Assembly (NCBI RefSeq): GCF_024160145.1
Contig: NZ_JAMYWQ010000014.1
Span: 47,839 to 111,838, forward strand
Direction: 5' to 3'
From: Serratia nevei
Lineage (GTDB): Bacteria > Pseudomonadota > Gammaproteobacteria > Enterobacterales > Enterobacteriaceae
DNA length: 64,000 nt
In this document: piece by piece, positions 21,812 through 29,643 of the stretch
How the letters are laid out: each line of letters starts with the position of its first letter
Numbering within the stretch: position 1 is the stretch's first letter
Position numbers and translations under genes: made by a program
Notes under the pieces: generated by a model
What the model was told of the DNA's origin: nothing
The model's input: only the letters and a program-made list of their open reading frames with translations
Databases searched by the model: none

Positions 21812-22177
21812 TTATTCACGGCGGCGCCGCCAGTGTGCCGTCGTTATTCCTTTCATTATTCCAGTCTGCTATTTTTCGCTATTTTAACTGCCGCTAATCG
21901 AATTTTATTCGTCTTGAATGCATTCCTTGCGCGAATGAATAAAGGCTGCGTTAGATCGTTATCTGAAAGCCTTAATTGCCTGGTGACTTTGTTAAGATAA
22001 AAATGTGAAATAAGTAACGTTTTTAATAACCATGCTAATTTTGTTGTTACTTTAAGATCGCGCGGAAAGCACGCAAAACGAAACCGAAATGCACCAAATT
22101 GATGCAATGCACCATTTTGGTTATAACTTATGTGATAAAATATTCTTATATTCAATGAGTTGAGTGATACTCATATT

Positions 22178-22197
22178 GTAATATCTGGTTACAAATA
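22178..22197 (+). promoter_or_regulatory. Candidate OmpR site
   Basis: GTAATATCTGGTTACAAATA resembles the OmpR sites of enteric porin promoters, with the GGTTACA core. It also reads as a GTAA/TTAC inverted repeat. It lies about 180 bases before the porin start. Confidence 0.35.
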
Positions 22198-22316
22198 AAC
22201 ATGCTTTCTCCTCGTTGTTTCATGAACTTTTTGATTTTAAGTTTTGATTCATGATGCTAATGTCACATCACCCCCGCATTAGGGGCGCTCATAAAATACC
22301 AAAAGATAAAATCACA

Positions 22317-22336
22317 GCCCAAATTATAAATTGGGC
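22317..22336 (+). repeat. Hairpin in the porin 5' leader
   Basis: GCCCAAATTATAAATTGGGC forms a 6-bp stem about 40 bases before the start codon, without a T-run, so it is a leader structure rather than a terminator. Confidence 0.5.
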
Positions 22337-22376
22337 GTGACGGGCAGGGTTCTAATTATAATATCTAGGAAAATAA

Positions 22377-23459
22377 ATGATGAAACGCAGTGTATTAGCC
22401 TTAGCTGTCGCCCTCGGGGCGGTCACCTCCTTCGCCAACGCGGCTGAAATCTATAATAAGGATGGCAATAAACTCGACCTGTACGGCCGCGTTGCTGCCA
22501 AACACGTTTTCAGTAAAGACAAGGAAGAAGACGGGGACAAAACTTACGTTCGTCTGGGCTTTAAAGGCGAAACCCAAATCAACGATCAGTTGACCGGTTA
22601 CGGCCAGTGGGAATACCAGGTTGCTGCCAACCACGACGAAGCGCAGGGCACCACCGGCACCAAAACGCGTCTGGGCTTCGCCGGGCTGAAGTTCGCCAAC
22701 TATGGCTCATTCGACTACGGCCGTAACTACGGCGTGGTGTACGACGCCGAAGCCTACACCGACATGCTGCCGGAATTCGGCGGCGACTCCTACAGCTATA
22801 CCGACAACTACATGACCGCGCGCTCCAACGGCCTGGCGACCTACCGCAACCGTGACTTCTTCGGTTTGGTGGAAGGCCTGAACCTGGCGTTGCAGTACCA
22901 GGGTAAAAACGACGGTGACAAGCGCAGCGTGACCAAGCAAAACGGCGACGGTTACGGCCTGTCTCTGGACTATCAGGACATCGGCGGCAGCGGCATCGGC
23001 GTAGCGGCGGCGTTCTCCGACTCCAACCGCACCAGCGACCAGAAAGCGCTGCAGTACGGTAAAGGCGATAAGGCTTCCGCCTGGACTACTGCCATTAAAT
23101 ACGACGCCAACCAGGTCTATCTGGCGGCGATGTATGCGGAAACTCGCAATATGACCCCAATCAAGGTGAATGATATTGCCGGTTTCGCTAACAAGACGCA
23201 AAACTTCGAAGTGGTGGCTCAGTACCAGTTCGAGAACGGTCTGCGTCCGTCACTGGCCTATGTGCAGTCGAAAGGCAAGGATATCGAAGGATTTGGCGAC
23301 GCCGATCTGGTGAAATATGTGGAAGTGGGTGCCACTTACTACTTCAACAAAAACATGTACACCTACGTCGATTACAAAATCAACCAGTTGAACGACGATA
23401 ACAAACTGAAGCTGAACACCGACGACATCGTTGCCGTCAACCTGACCTACCGCTTCTAA
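22377..23459 (+). CDS. General porin of the OmpC/OmpF/PhoE family
   Basis: A 360-residue outer-membrane trimeric porin. The signal peptide [22 protein letters not shown] is followed by [20 protein letters not shown], the first strand of enteric porins. Alternating beta strands run to a C-terminal Phe (NLTYRF), the signal for outer-membrane assembly. The constriction loop L3 carries the [10 protein letters not shown] segment near residue 137, which is conserved. Two adjacent ATG codons are possible starts; AGGA precedes the first. Choosing among OmpC, OmpF and PhoE needs an alignment, so no symbol is given. The gene ends in a strong terminator. Confidence 0.93.
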   Translation: MMKRSVLALAVALGAVTSFANAAEIYNKDGNKLDLYGRVAAKHVFSKDKEEDGDKTYVRLGFKGETQINDQLTGYGQWEYQVAANHDEAQGTTGTKTRLGFAGLKFANYGSFDYGRNYGVVYDAEAYTDMLPEFGGDSYSYTDNYMTARSNGLATYRNRDFFGLVEGLNLALQYQGKNDGDKRSVTKQNGDGYGLSLDYQDIGGSGIGVAAAFSDSNRTSDQKALQYGKGDKASAWTTAIKYDANQVYLAAMYAETRNMTPIKVNDIAGFANKTQNFEVVAQYQFENGLRPSLAYVQSKGKDIEGFGDADLVKYVEVGATYYFNKNMYTYVDYKINQLNDDNKLKLNTDDIVAVNLTYRF

Positions 23460-23500
23460 GTTTCCATCATTACCTTCATCCTGTGTCGGGATTGGTAACC

Positions 23501-23530
23501 AGGCAGGGCTTGCGCCCTGCCTTTGTTTTT
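23501..23530 (+). terminator. Terminator of the porin gene
   Basis: AGGCAGGGC and GCCCTGCCT form a GC-rich stem with a short loop, followed by TTGTTTTT. Confidence 0.85.
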
Positions 23531-23539
23531 ATCGGTTCC

Positions 23540-23764
23540 TCAACTTTTGGGCGCCAAGCCGACCAGCTCAATGGCGGAACGCAACGCGGCGAAACGTTGC
23601 TGATCCTGTTCGCGCTCTATCTCCGTCACCAGCTGTGAAAGAATATTGCCGCCGGATACCTTTTTATGGTTTTTGATTAACTGCAGCACCGCGTCGCCTA
23701 ACGCCAGGCTGACGTCGCGCAGCAGAGTTTCATAATGCTCGTTGGAATGAGCCGATGCTGGCAT
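23540..23764 (-). CDS. YmgB/AriR-like small regulatory protein
   Basis: A 74-residue protein read from the ATG ending at 23764, preceded by AAAGGT; an upstream in-frame ATG lacks a ribosome site. It is helical throughout, with LLRDVSLALGDAVLQLIKNH followed by KVSGGNILSQLVTEIE. This pattern of an early E/D-x-LG-x-A helix, a short loop and a second helix resembles the YmgA/YmgB/YcgZ family, small proteins that modulate biofilm, acid resistance and the Rcs system in E. coli. The similarity is seen by eye and is moderate. The gene faces the porin terminator. Confidence 0.6.
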   Translation of the reverse strand: MPASAHSNEHYETLLRDVSLALGDAVLQLIKNHKKVSGGNILSQLVTEIEREQDQQRFAALRSAIELVGLAPKS

Positions 23765-23886
23765 GACCTTTCTCTGTCTTTCTCTTCTTCGGGAGCCGCA
23801 ATTTAGCAAAATGGCGGTCTTCTGCCTCGGGGGAAGACGAAGTTTCCGATGAAATCAGAAATTCCTCAGTTATGGGGAAAGGGCGA

Positions 23887-24078
23887 TCAAAAATCCGAGT
23901 ATTCACTGGCCGGGAGCCAAAAACCGTCGATGAACTCTTCCATGGGATAACAACCGGCGTGGCGCAGGTTCTGTTCCTTCATCGCGATCAGGCATTGTGA
24001 TTCGTCGCGCAATATGTCGACCACCATTTCACTGCAGCCGCCATCCAGATAACAGACAAACATCACCAATGCGTACAT
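23887..24078 (-). CDS. yebW: YebW family (DUF1482) small protein
   Basis: A 63-residue protein, exactly the length of E. coli YebW. It shares the framework MxALVxFVCYLDGGC near the start, a central CYPMEEFIDGFWLPASEY and a C-terminal DF. Four cysteines are present. The function is not known in any organism. It stands alone, 122 bases from the YmgB-like gene on the same strand. Confidence 0.85.
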   Translation of the reverse strand: MYALVMFVCYLDGGCSEMVVDILRDESQCLIAMKEQNLRHAGCYPMEEFIDGFWLPASEYSDF

Positions 24079-24295
24079 CGTTGCGTGCCTCCTCCATCGA
24101 GCAGTCTTGTCAGCGACAGTGTAGGTAAAAAAACGCGATTTTTCAGCATCATTGCCTGATAAATCGCCATTGACCGCATTTTCGGAATACTCTAACCGTT
24201 TCTGGCGCCGGGAGCGGATGGCATATCCTTTTGACGATGCTAAGCTTATCAGGCCTTACTTCAACGCATTAATGCAACCATTGAAAGGAGTGAAT

Positions 24296-24742
24296 ATGGG
24301 ATTGTTTAACTTCGTCAAAGAAGCGGGCGAGAAACTGTGGGACTCAGTCACAGGTAATGCCTCCGCCGAAGATCAAAGCGCCAAACTGAAAGAGCATCTC
24401 GATAAGAGCGGCTTGCCGGGCACCGACAAAGTCGATGTGCAGGTGGTCGATGGCAAAGCCGTCGTGACCGGCGATGCCGTCAGCCAGGAATTGAAAGAAA
24501 AGATCCTGGTGGCGATCGGCAACGTGGCGGGCATCAGCGGCGTGGAAGATAAGGTGGCGGTGGCGCAATCCGATGCCGAGAGCCGCTTCTATACCGTGAA
24601 GAAAGGCGATACGCTGAGCGCGATCTCCAAAGAGATGTACGGCAACGCCAATCTGTATAACAAGATTTTCGAGGCCAACAAGCCGATGCTGTCGAGCCCG
24701 GACAAGATCTATCCTGGGCAGGTATTGCGTATTCCGCAATAA
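24296..24742 (+). CDS. kbp: Potassium-binding BON/LysM protein Kbp (YgaU)
   Basis: A 148-residue protein (E. coli Kbp 149). I take the ATG at 24296 because GAAAGGAGTG precedes it; the frame is open further upstream. A BON domain covers about residues 28-92 ([19 protein letters not shown]), and a LysM domain the last ~50 residues ([19 protein letters not shown] ... [10 protein letters not shown]). The E. coli protein binds K+ in the cytoplasm and helps growth in high potassium. A strong terminator follows directly, so it is monocistronic. Confidence 0.9.
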   Translation: MGLFNFVKEAGEKLWDSVTGNASAEDQSAKLKEHLDKSGLPGTDKVDVQVVDGKAVVTGDAVSQELKEKILVAIGNVAGISGVEDKVAVAQSDAESRFYTVKKGDTLSAISKEMYGNANLYNKIFEANKPMLSSPDKIYPGQVLRIPQ

Positions 24743-24757
24743 CGCGTTGGTCTGCCA

Positions 24758-24786
24758 TAGCCCGGCTACGTGCCGGGTTTTTTTTG
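24758..24786 (+). terminator. Terminator of kbp
   Basis: CCCGGC-TACGT-GCCGGG followed by eight T residues. Confidence 0.9.
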
Positions 24787-25005
24787 CCCTCTGTTAGAGG
24801 CGTCTCTTATTTCCCTGCGCTCTCAATGTCGGTGACATCGGCCTTGCGCCTCCACTCGTTCACCGGCAGAGGGGATGTTGACCCCAGTGGGGAAAGTTGA
24901 TAGCGTCATGCCCCGGTTGAGGCCTGAACGACCGAGGTGGCGACTTCCATCCCCCATTCTGAGGGGACGTCTTGCCCTTCAAGCAGCAATGCAGCAGTTG
25001 AACGA

Positions 25006-25161
25006 GTGAAAAGCGATTTAGTGAAACAACAGCGTAACGCCTCAACGGATAAAAACTACCGAGAAACCTTAGGTGACGCACAATTTGCGATCGTCGTGTT
25101 GGCGATTGCCTCCTGCTCACTGATTATCTTTACGCTGGCGGTCACGCTGTGGGTGACCTGA
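25006..25161 (+). CDS. Small single-span membrane protein
   Basis: A short open frame ending at 25161 codes for a hydrophilic N-terminal part (about 30 residues, many charged) and one membrane helix, QFAIVVLAIASCSLIIFTLA, at the C-terminus. The start is uncertain: GTG codons at 24937, 25006 and 25021 are all in frame and none has a good ribosome site. I use 25006 (51 residues). The next small membrane-protein gene starts 23 bases later, so they may form a pair. No family is recognised. Confidence 0.5.
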   Translation: MKSDLVKQQRNASTDKNYRETLGDAQFAIVVLAIASCSLIIFTLAVTLWVT

Positions 25162-25184
25162 CGCGATTAACTAGGGGAGATAAA

Positions 25185-25349
25185 ATGGAGCCTAATCTCC
25201 ATGATGAAACCAAACTGCTGGCGATTATCGGTCTGTTGGTTTCCGTGCTGCTGGTGGTATCAATTCTCTTTGGCGTGACCTATTTCTCCGATCTCAGGCA
25301 TGCGCAAGACGATATCGATATCAAAAGCTGCTATGTCAAAACGTCATAA
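25185..25349 (+). CDS. Small membrane protein (54 residues)
   Basis: The ATG at 25185 follows a clear GGGGAG site. The product starts MEPNLHDETKLLAIIGLLVS, has one membrane helix at about residues 10-33, and ends in a charged tail with one cysteine. It follows a similarly built small membrane protein. The function is unknown and I recognise no family. Confidence 0.6.
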   Translation: MEPNLHDETKLLAIIGLLVSVLLVVSILFGVTYFSDLRHAQDDIDIKSCYVKTS

Positions 25350-25444
25350 CTCGCGCGATCGTACCCAACGTCGTCGAGACTGCCCTGTGCTAAGCTGGGG
25401 GCGGTTACCCTTGGCGAATCGGCGCCATTCAGGAGGTCCTTGCG

Positions 25445-26386
25445 ATGACTCAGTCCCGTCCTACGCCTACATCCCCTTCACGCGGGTGCCCCGTCGTTGA
25501 TGGAGCGCGTCAGATCCAGCGCATTGCCGTGCGTAATGCCGAAGTGGGGGGCATTCCTATCAACCGTGCGCTGCCAACCCGGGAGCGGCGCACCGTCGGC
25601 GCCTGGTGTTTTCTCGATCATGCCGGGCCGACGGTGTTCGAGGGCAGCGCGCCCGGCATGGATGTGGGGCCGCATCCGCATACCGGTTTGCAAACGTTCA
25701 CCTGGATGATCGAGGGCGAAGTGCTGCACCGCGACAGCCTCGGCAGCGAGCAGGTGATCCGGCCGGGCCAGGTCAATCTGATGACCGCAGGGCGCGGCAT
25801 CGCGCATACGGAACAGTCGGTGGGCGCGGCGCGGCGATTGCACGCTGCACAATTGTGGATCGCGCTGCCGGCCGAGCATGCCGACATGGCACCGCGTTTC
25901 GATCATTATCCCGACTTGCCGCAGTGGCGGAATAACGGCGTCAATCACCGTTTGCTGGTCGGGGAATTCGGCGCTTATCGTTCGCCGGTGTTTACCCTTT
26001 CGCCATTAATCGCCATTGATATGGAATGGCAGGAAGCGGCGAGGGTAGAATTGCCGCTGCGTGACGATTATGAAATCGGTTTTTTGCCCCTTATTGGTGC
26101 ATTTGAACTTAATGGTGAAACCTTTTCACCGGATGAATTCGCCTATTTGGGCATGAAGAATAACTCTATTGAGTTAAGTTCGCAAAAGGGCGGGCGAGGA
26201 TTATTAATTGGCGGCGTACCGTTAAACGAAGAGATCCTGATCTGGTGGAACTTCGTCGGCCATACCAAGGCGGAAATTACTCAGGCGCAGCAGGATTGGG
26301 CGCAGGGAACACCGCGTTTCCCGGCGGTTAACGGCTCTTCTGGCGAGCGCATGACTGCGCCACGCCTGCCCTGGCGTGATGTTTGA
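25445..26386 (+). CDS. Pirin family protein
   Basis: A 313-residue bicupin. The pirin metal site is visible as HPHTGLQTFTWMIEGE near residues 77-92 and GRGIAHTEQS near residue 116, providing three His and a Glu. Pirins bind iron, and some bacterial members degrade quercetin or act as redox-responsive regulators. A CAGGAGG site precedes the ATG. The third quarter of the gene (about 25990-26220) is clearly richer in A and T than the rest, with rarer codons such as TTA and AAT, which hints at patchy composition or recombination. No operon partner is evident. Confidence 0.88.
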   Translation: MTQSRPTPTSPSRGCPVVDGARQIQRIAVRNAEVGGIPINRALPTRERRTVGAWCFLDHAGPTVFEGSAPGMDVGPHPHTGLQTFTWMIEGEVLHRDSLGSEQVIRPGQVNLMTAGRGIAHTEQSVGAARRLHAAQLWIALPAEHADMAPRFDHYPDLPQWRNNGVNHRLLVGEFGAYRSPVFTLSPLIAIDMEWQEAARVELPLRDDYEIGFLPLIGAFELNGETFSPDEFAYLGMKNNSIELSSQKGGRGLLIGGVPLNEEILIWWNFVGHTKAEITQAQQDWAQGTPRFPAVNGSSGERMTAPRLPWRDV

Positions 26387-26594
26387 TAGCGTTAGGATAT
26401 AATCGCCGCGATGAACCGGTTTATTTCGCTCTAATAGGGCGCAATTAATGTGATCGCGACGTCAGCTTCGCTGACAATATAGGGTTTGTCCGCGGAACAG
26501 TGATCTGGCTCATATAATGATAAAGAAAAGAAGTTTAGGATAATCCTCAGGAAGTCAGGCTGTCTCCCGTTAGTCAGATGTCAGTGAGGTCATT

Positions 26595-26696
26595 ATGAGC
26601 CAGGTACTCTATAAAGCAAGACTGTCCCATGTCGTGATTGCCACGGCGCTATTTTGGGCCTCCGTCGCGGCATTGTTGGTTGCCGTATTAAACTAA
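26595..26696 (+). CDS. 33-residue membrane protein
   Basis: A very short gene too small for usual callers. ATG at 26595 follows TGAGGT at good distance. The product is a basic/polar start (MSQVLYKARLSH) followed by a single helix, VVIATALFWASVAALLVAVL. The ALFW-x-x-VA-x-L pattern is reminiscent of E. coli YmiA, but that is not certain. A strong terminator directly after the stop supports a real transcript. Confidence 0.6.
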   Translation: MSQVLYKARLSHVVIATALFWASVAALLVAVLN

Positions 26697-26718
26697 TCTC
26701 AATAAATGACTCTTGCTT

Positions 26719-26743
26719 AAACCCGCTTCGGCGGGTTTTTTTA
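26719..26743 (+). terminator. Terminator after the 33-residue membrane protein gene
   Basis: AACCCGC-TTCG-GCGGGTT followed by TTTTT. Confidence 0.9.
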
Positions 26744-26814
26744 TCCCCGTCGGCCGTGAATATTGCTGGTCCGCTTATACTTGATGACATCCTCAATAAG
26801 CCATTGGGACAATC

Positions 26815-27168
26815 ATGAAGCCATTTGCCGATATTTTGCTGTTGCTTATCGCGGCGCTGCATCTTTATATCCTGGTGCTGGAAATGTTTCTGTGGCGTGC
26901 GCCGCTCGGCAGGCGGGCATTCGGGACGACGGCGGAGTTCGCCGTGGCCACGCGGGTTCTGGCCGCCAATCAGGGGTTGTACAACGGCTTTTTGGCGCTG
27001 GGGCTGGCGTGGGGCTACTGGCGTGAGGATATGGCGCTGCAGCTGTTCTTTCTCGGGTGTGTGTTGGCGGCCGGCGTGTTTGGCGGGCTGACCGCCAGCC
27101 GCAAGATCCTGTGGGTGCAGGCGCTGCCGGCGTTGATCGCGATGCTGGCGCTATGGGGCGCGCGTTAA
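26815..27168 (+). CDS. DUF1304 family membrane protein
   Basis: A 117-residue protein with four membrane helices. The family's features are present: an early HLYILVLEMFLW segment near residues 16-27, and VLAANQGLYNGFLALGL near residue 48. Function is unknown across the family. It stands alone; the following AraC-type gene is convergent and ends 23 bases away. Confidence 0.82.
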   Translation: MKPFADILLLLIAALHLYILVLEMFLWRAPLGRRAFGTTAEFAVATRVLAANQGLYNGFLALGLAWGYWREDMALQLFFLGCVLAAGVFGGLTASRKILWVQALPALIAMLALWGAR

Positions 27169-27191
27169 CGCGCCGGTTTAAGGCGGGCGCG

Positions 27192-27578
27192 TCAGGCAGA
27201 TTTTTGGTGAATGACGTGCAGCGGCGGATCGATATGCAGATCGACGCTCAAATCCTGGCGGAAATCAAAAGGCGTGATATTAAAACGCTTTCTGAACATG
27301 TAGGTGAAGTGGGACTGAGAACCGAAGCCAAAGTCCAGGGCGATATCGAAAATTGACGCTTCGCTGCTGCGCAGTTGGTAGACCGCGCCGGCCAGACGGC
27401 GTTCGCGAATGTATTTGCCCAGCGAAATCCCTGTCGCTTCTTTGAACAGTTTCTGCATGTGCCACAGCGAGTAGCCGGAGTACTCGGCCAGCTCTTCGAG
27501 ATGGATCACTCGTCCAAGGTGAGTTTCGACCCATTTGCTGAGGGCGCAGACCAATGAGAGATGGTGTTCTTGTATCAT
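27192..27578 (-). CDS. AraC/XylS-type regulator of MarA/SoxS size
   Basis: A 128-residue protein consisting almost only of the two-helix-turn-helix AraC DNA-binding domain: HLEELAEYSGYSLWHMQKLFKEATG near the N-terminal half and the SEASIFDIALDFGFGSQSHFTYMFRKRFN signature in the second. Both lengths and layout match MarA, SoxS and the N-terminal half of Rob, which activate stress and multidrug-efflux genes. I prefer the ATG ending at 27578, because a likely promoter (TTGTCC, 16 bases, TATACT) overlaps the longer alternative start at 27620. It is not close enough to name as marA or soxS. Confidence 0.85.
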   Translation of the reverse strand: MIQEHHLSLVCALSKWVETHLGRVIHLEELAEYSGYSLWHMQKLFKEATGISLGKYIRERRLAGAVYQLRSSEASIFDIALDFGFGSQSHFTYMFRKRFNITPFDFRQDLSVDLHIDPPLHVIHQKSA

Positions 27579-27611
27579 CAGTGCGTCAGTGTGAGATCTA
27601 CATAGCGGTGA

Positions 27612-27639
27612 AGTATACACAACTTGCCGCCGCGGACAA
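27612..27639 (-). promoter_or_regulatory. Candidate promoter of the MarA-like gene
   Basis: On the minus strand, TTGTCC (27634-27639) and TATACT (27612-27617) are 16 bases apart, about 34 bases upstream of the preferred start. Confidence 0.35.
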
Positions 27640-27821
27640 AAACGCCGCCGGTGACGGCGGAAATTATTCGGAAAAACCGTTCAACCGCCGCTTGTCAGTC
27701 GAAAGGAAAAACGGCTAATCTGAGACTGTCGCCGCCGCGGTGGGTGACGCGGAGTAGGCCACAGCAAGTAACCGCCAAAACAGAGTCAGCCGTAACAACT
27801 CAACGTTGATGGGGTGATCGC

Positions 27822-27935
27822 ATGTTAATGACAGTGATTATTACTCTGGTTGTAATCGTGGGCGTCGGCGCTTTTATGGCGATGCCGGTGATGAGCATGA
27901 AAAATGCGGAAGGTGTGGGAGGTGAAGAGCCGTGA
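27822..27935 (+). CDS. 37-residue membrane protein
   Basis: A short gene starting at ATG 27822 and ending at 27935. The product is a single hydrophobic helix (MLMTVIITLVVIVGVGAFMA) followed by a small polar tail ending in GGEEP. The ribosome site is modest (GGGGTGATCGC). A good terminator lies about 50 bases downstream, which supports a transcript. No family recognised. Confidence 0.5.
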   Translation: MLMTVIITLVVIVGVGAFMAMPVMSMKNAEGVGGEEP

Positions 27936-27983
27936 GAGCAAGAGCCATTGCACGCCGCTGAACGGGGCGATCGCTAATCGGGA

Positions 27984-28013
27984 AAGCCTGGGTCAGAAAC
28001 CCGGGCTTTTTGT
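27984..28013 (+). terminator. Rho-independent terminator
   Basis: AGCCTGGGT and ACCCGGGCT pair across a short AGAA-type loop, with TTTTT after. It lies between the 37-residue gene and the convergent yccJ. Confidence 0.8.
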
Positions 28014-28023
28014 TGCGCGCGGC

Positions 28024-28236
28024 TCAAACGTTTTTCCGCTCGACGGTTTCCTCTCCCCAATAAAGCTGGTCGGCGGTGGTTTTGGCAAAGGCCTTCTCCA
28101 GCGCTTCGTCACTGCCTTCTTCCCAAATCTTCTGTGCCAATACTTCGTCGTTTCCCGCCAGTTCAAAAATAGCTTCGGCGATTTCCACCGAAGTTTCACG
28201 CACTGTCGCCCAGGATTTCACATTGTGATTCGCCAT
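28024..28236 (-). CDS. yccJ: YccJ family protein
   Basis: A 70-residue protein close to E. coli YccJ (75). It shares [14 protein letters not shown] near residue 18, [18 protein letters not shown] near residue 36 and the C-terminal [11 protein letters not shown]. The function is unknown; in E. coli it is co-expressed with wrbA under stress, but no wrbA lies nearby here. AGGAG precedes the ATG. Confidence 0.85.
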   Translation of the reverse strand: MANHNVKSWATVRETSVEIAEAIFELAGNDEVLAQKIWEEGSDEALEKAFAKTTADQLYWGEETVERKNV

Positions 28237-28420
28237 AACTTTCTCCTGTTGATTGTGGCTTACGGGTGGTTTTTGCCACCGTCATGCTGCAAGTATAGGC
28301 TAATCCGCTGCGGGCTTTTGCCCGGCGGTGCGCAGAAGGGGGAAAAAGGCGGGGAGAACGGGCAATGGCGTGGGCTGCGTGCTATGCTGTGCGGCGTTTG
28401 AATCAAGAGGAAAAGTTATT

Positions 28421-28660
28421 ATGTCTGACATGCTGAGCAACGAGCAGGAATTGGCTTCCGATCTGGTCGCTTGCCAACTGGTCATCAAACAGATTCTGGA
28501 CGTTATCGACGTGATTGCGCCGACCGAAGTGCGCGACAAGATGGCGGGGCAGCTGAAAAGCATCGATTTCTCTACGCATCCTGCAGGCGCCGATCCGGTG
28601 ACCCGCCGGGCGATTGACAAGGCGATTGCGCTGATCGAGATGAAATTTACCCGCAGCTGA
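28421..28660 (+). CDS. Small helical protein, DUF2594/YecF-like
   Basis: A 79-residue protein with an AGAGGA site before the ATG at 28421. It is predicted all-helical: [20 protein letters not shown], then [12 protein letters not shown] and a final [15 protein letters not shown]. The order of an N-terminal Q-E-L-A block, a central cysteine and a long helix resembles the YecF/DUF2594 family, but this is by eye only. It is convergent with yobH. Confidence 0.6.
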   Translation: MSDMLSNEQELASDLVACQLVIKQILDVIDVIAPTEVRDKMAGQLKSIDFSTHPAGADPVTRRAIDKAIALIEMKFTRS

Positions 28661-28700
28661 CGCGGAGCCGCCGCAAAGCGGCGGCGTCGGGCGGTGGCGG

Positions 28701-28934
28701 TTAATCCACCACCGTTTCGATTTTCTTGAACAGCGGGCAGTCGGCCACGCCGATGAAACCGTTGTCGCCATTGACGTACTGGGCGATTGCCACGTTGCGC
28801 GCCGTCAGATATTTGCACTGCAATCCCAACCCGCCGACGTTTTTGTTGCTGCCTATCAGCACGCCGTAGCCCGAGATCAAAAAGCCGCCGTAAATGACCG
28901 CCAACACCAGTACCCACTTAATCAATCTGCTCAT
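28701..28934 (-). CDS. yobH: YobH family protein
   Basis: A 77-residue protein with an N-terminal membrane or signal segment (IKWVLVLAVIYGGFLISGYG) and a short periplasmic part with cysteines. The GYGVLIGS block and LGLQCKYLTARN are shared with E. coli YobH. AACGAGGAAACG precedes the ATG ending at 28934. It is divergent from mgrB, as a neighbour of mgrB in E. coli also is. Function unknown. Confidence 0.87.
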   Translation of the reverse strand: MSRLIKWVLVLAVIYGGFLISGYGVLIGSNKNVGGLGLQCKYLTARNVAIAQYVNGDNGFIGVADCPLFKKIETVVD

Positions 28935-29039
28935 TGCGTTTCCTCGTTGTTCCTGATGATTCGATCTAGCCATGGCGTCAGCGTGGCGGCAAGAGTTCCA
29001 GTCTGAAAAAGCGGGCAATAGCCAGAAATCTAAACGGAA

Positions 29040-29071
29040 AGTTAAACTTCGTTTAATTTGGCTGTGATAAC
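29040..29071 (+). promoter_or_regulatory. Possible PhoP-controlled promoter of mgrB
   Basis: AGTTAA-ACTTC-GTTTAA gives two PhoP-like hexamers separated by 5 bases, imperfect against TGTTTA. A GATAAC -10 element lies about 10 bases further (29066-29071). The placement matches PhoP-dependent promoters, and mgrB is a PhoP target in enteric bacteria. Confidence 0.4.
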
Positions 29072-29112
29072 ATGCGCGATAGATTACCTGTACAACAATG
29101 AGGCTGCTAAAT

Positions 29113-29256
29113 TTGTTGCGAAAAAAAATCCTCGTGATAATTGCGGCCGTTGCTGCCTGCCTGTTTTTCTACCTGTTGGCGTTGGACAGTTATTGCGACG
29201 ATGGCGGAAATTTTGCGTTGGGCATTTGTTCAGTGACGCGTTTAGTGCCCTGGTAA
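29113..29256 (+). CDS. mgrB: PhoQ inhibitor MgrB
   Basis: A 47-residue inner-membrane protein that binds PhoQ and dampens PhoPQ signalling. Starting from the TTG at 29113, with GAGG nine bases upstream, gives 47 residues and cysteines at 28 and 39, the same numbers as in E. coli MgrB. The GIC and terminal PW are also conserved. An in-frame ATG at 29098 would add five residues but has no ribosome site. One membrane helix precedes a short periplasmic tail, where the two cysteines can form the redox-sensitive disulfide. Loss of mgrB causes polymyxin resistance in Klebsiella; Serratia is intrinsically resistant, so its role here may differ. Confidence 0.88.
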   Translation: MLRKKILVIIAAVAACLFFYLLALDSYCDDGGNFALGICSVTRLVPW

Positions 29257-29338
29257 GCCATTTTAAGGCCGGGATGTTCGCACGACCGCCGTGAGTGTTA
29301 AGATGGCGGCCTGATTTTCGCCGTAGATAGGGTTGTCC

Positions 29339-29605
29339 ATGTACGATTTAGGTTTTGGCCAGAACGGCCTGTTGTCGCTGGCCTTTGCCGCCGTGGCGTT
29401 ACTGGCCGGGCTGTGGGTTTGGTTCCTGGTGAACCGCGCCAGCGTGCGCGCTAACGAGCAGATTCGCCTGCTGCAGGAAATTGCCGAGCAGCAACGCCAG
29501 CAAACGGCGCTGTTGAAGCGCCTGGCGCAGGGCGCTCGCGCTGATGCTGACGACGACGATCTCAGCCCCGCGCTGGATTTCAAAGGTTTTATCCCCGAAC
29601 GCTGA
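29339..29605 (+). CDS. yebO: YebO family membrane protein
   Basis: An 88-residue protein with one membrane helix (LLSLAFAAVALLAGLWVWFLVNR), then a likely coiled coil, EQIRLLQEIAEQQRQQTALLKRL, and an acidic tail. The helix-then-coil layout with NRAS at the junction matches E. coli YebO (95 residues). Its place directly after mgrB is also as in E. coli. Function unknown. The start is ATG 29339. Confidence 0.85.
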   Translation: MYDLGFGQNGLLSLAFAAVALLAGLWVWFLVNRASVRANEQIRLLQEIAEQQRQQTALLKRLAQGARADADDDDLSPALDFKGFIPER

Positions 29606-29643
29606 TCATGACGCTCCGGCCGGCGGTGCGCCGCCGGGGCGCC

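Larger units (their letters stand above)
21812..22376 (+). other. Long AT-rich leader and promoter region of the porin gene
   Basis: 565 bases without a credible gene. The composition drops well below the window average. The region is expected to hold the osmoregulated porin promoter. The OmpR-like site and the leader hairpin are listed separately. I could not identify a micF-like antisense RNA here. Confidence 0.5.

Noticed and set aside
21812..22376. A micF-like antisense RNA beside the porin
   Set aside because: I looked for its conserved 5' region and terminator and found neither; not supported.
28300..28917. 205-codon minus-strand frame across yecF-like and yobH genes
   Set aside because: It overlaps two better-supported small genes and has shadow composition.
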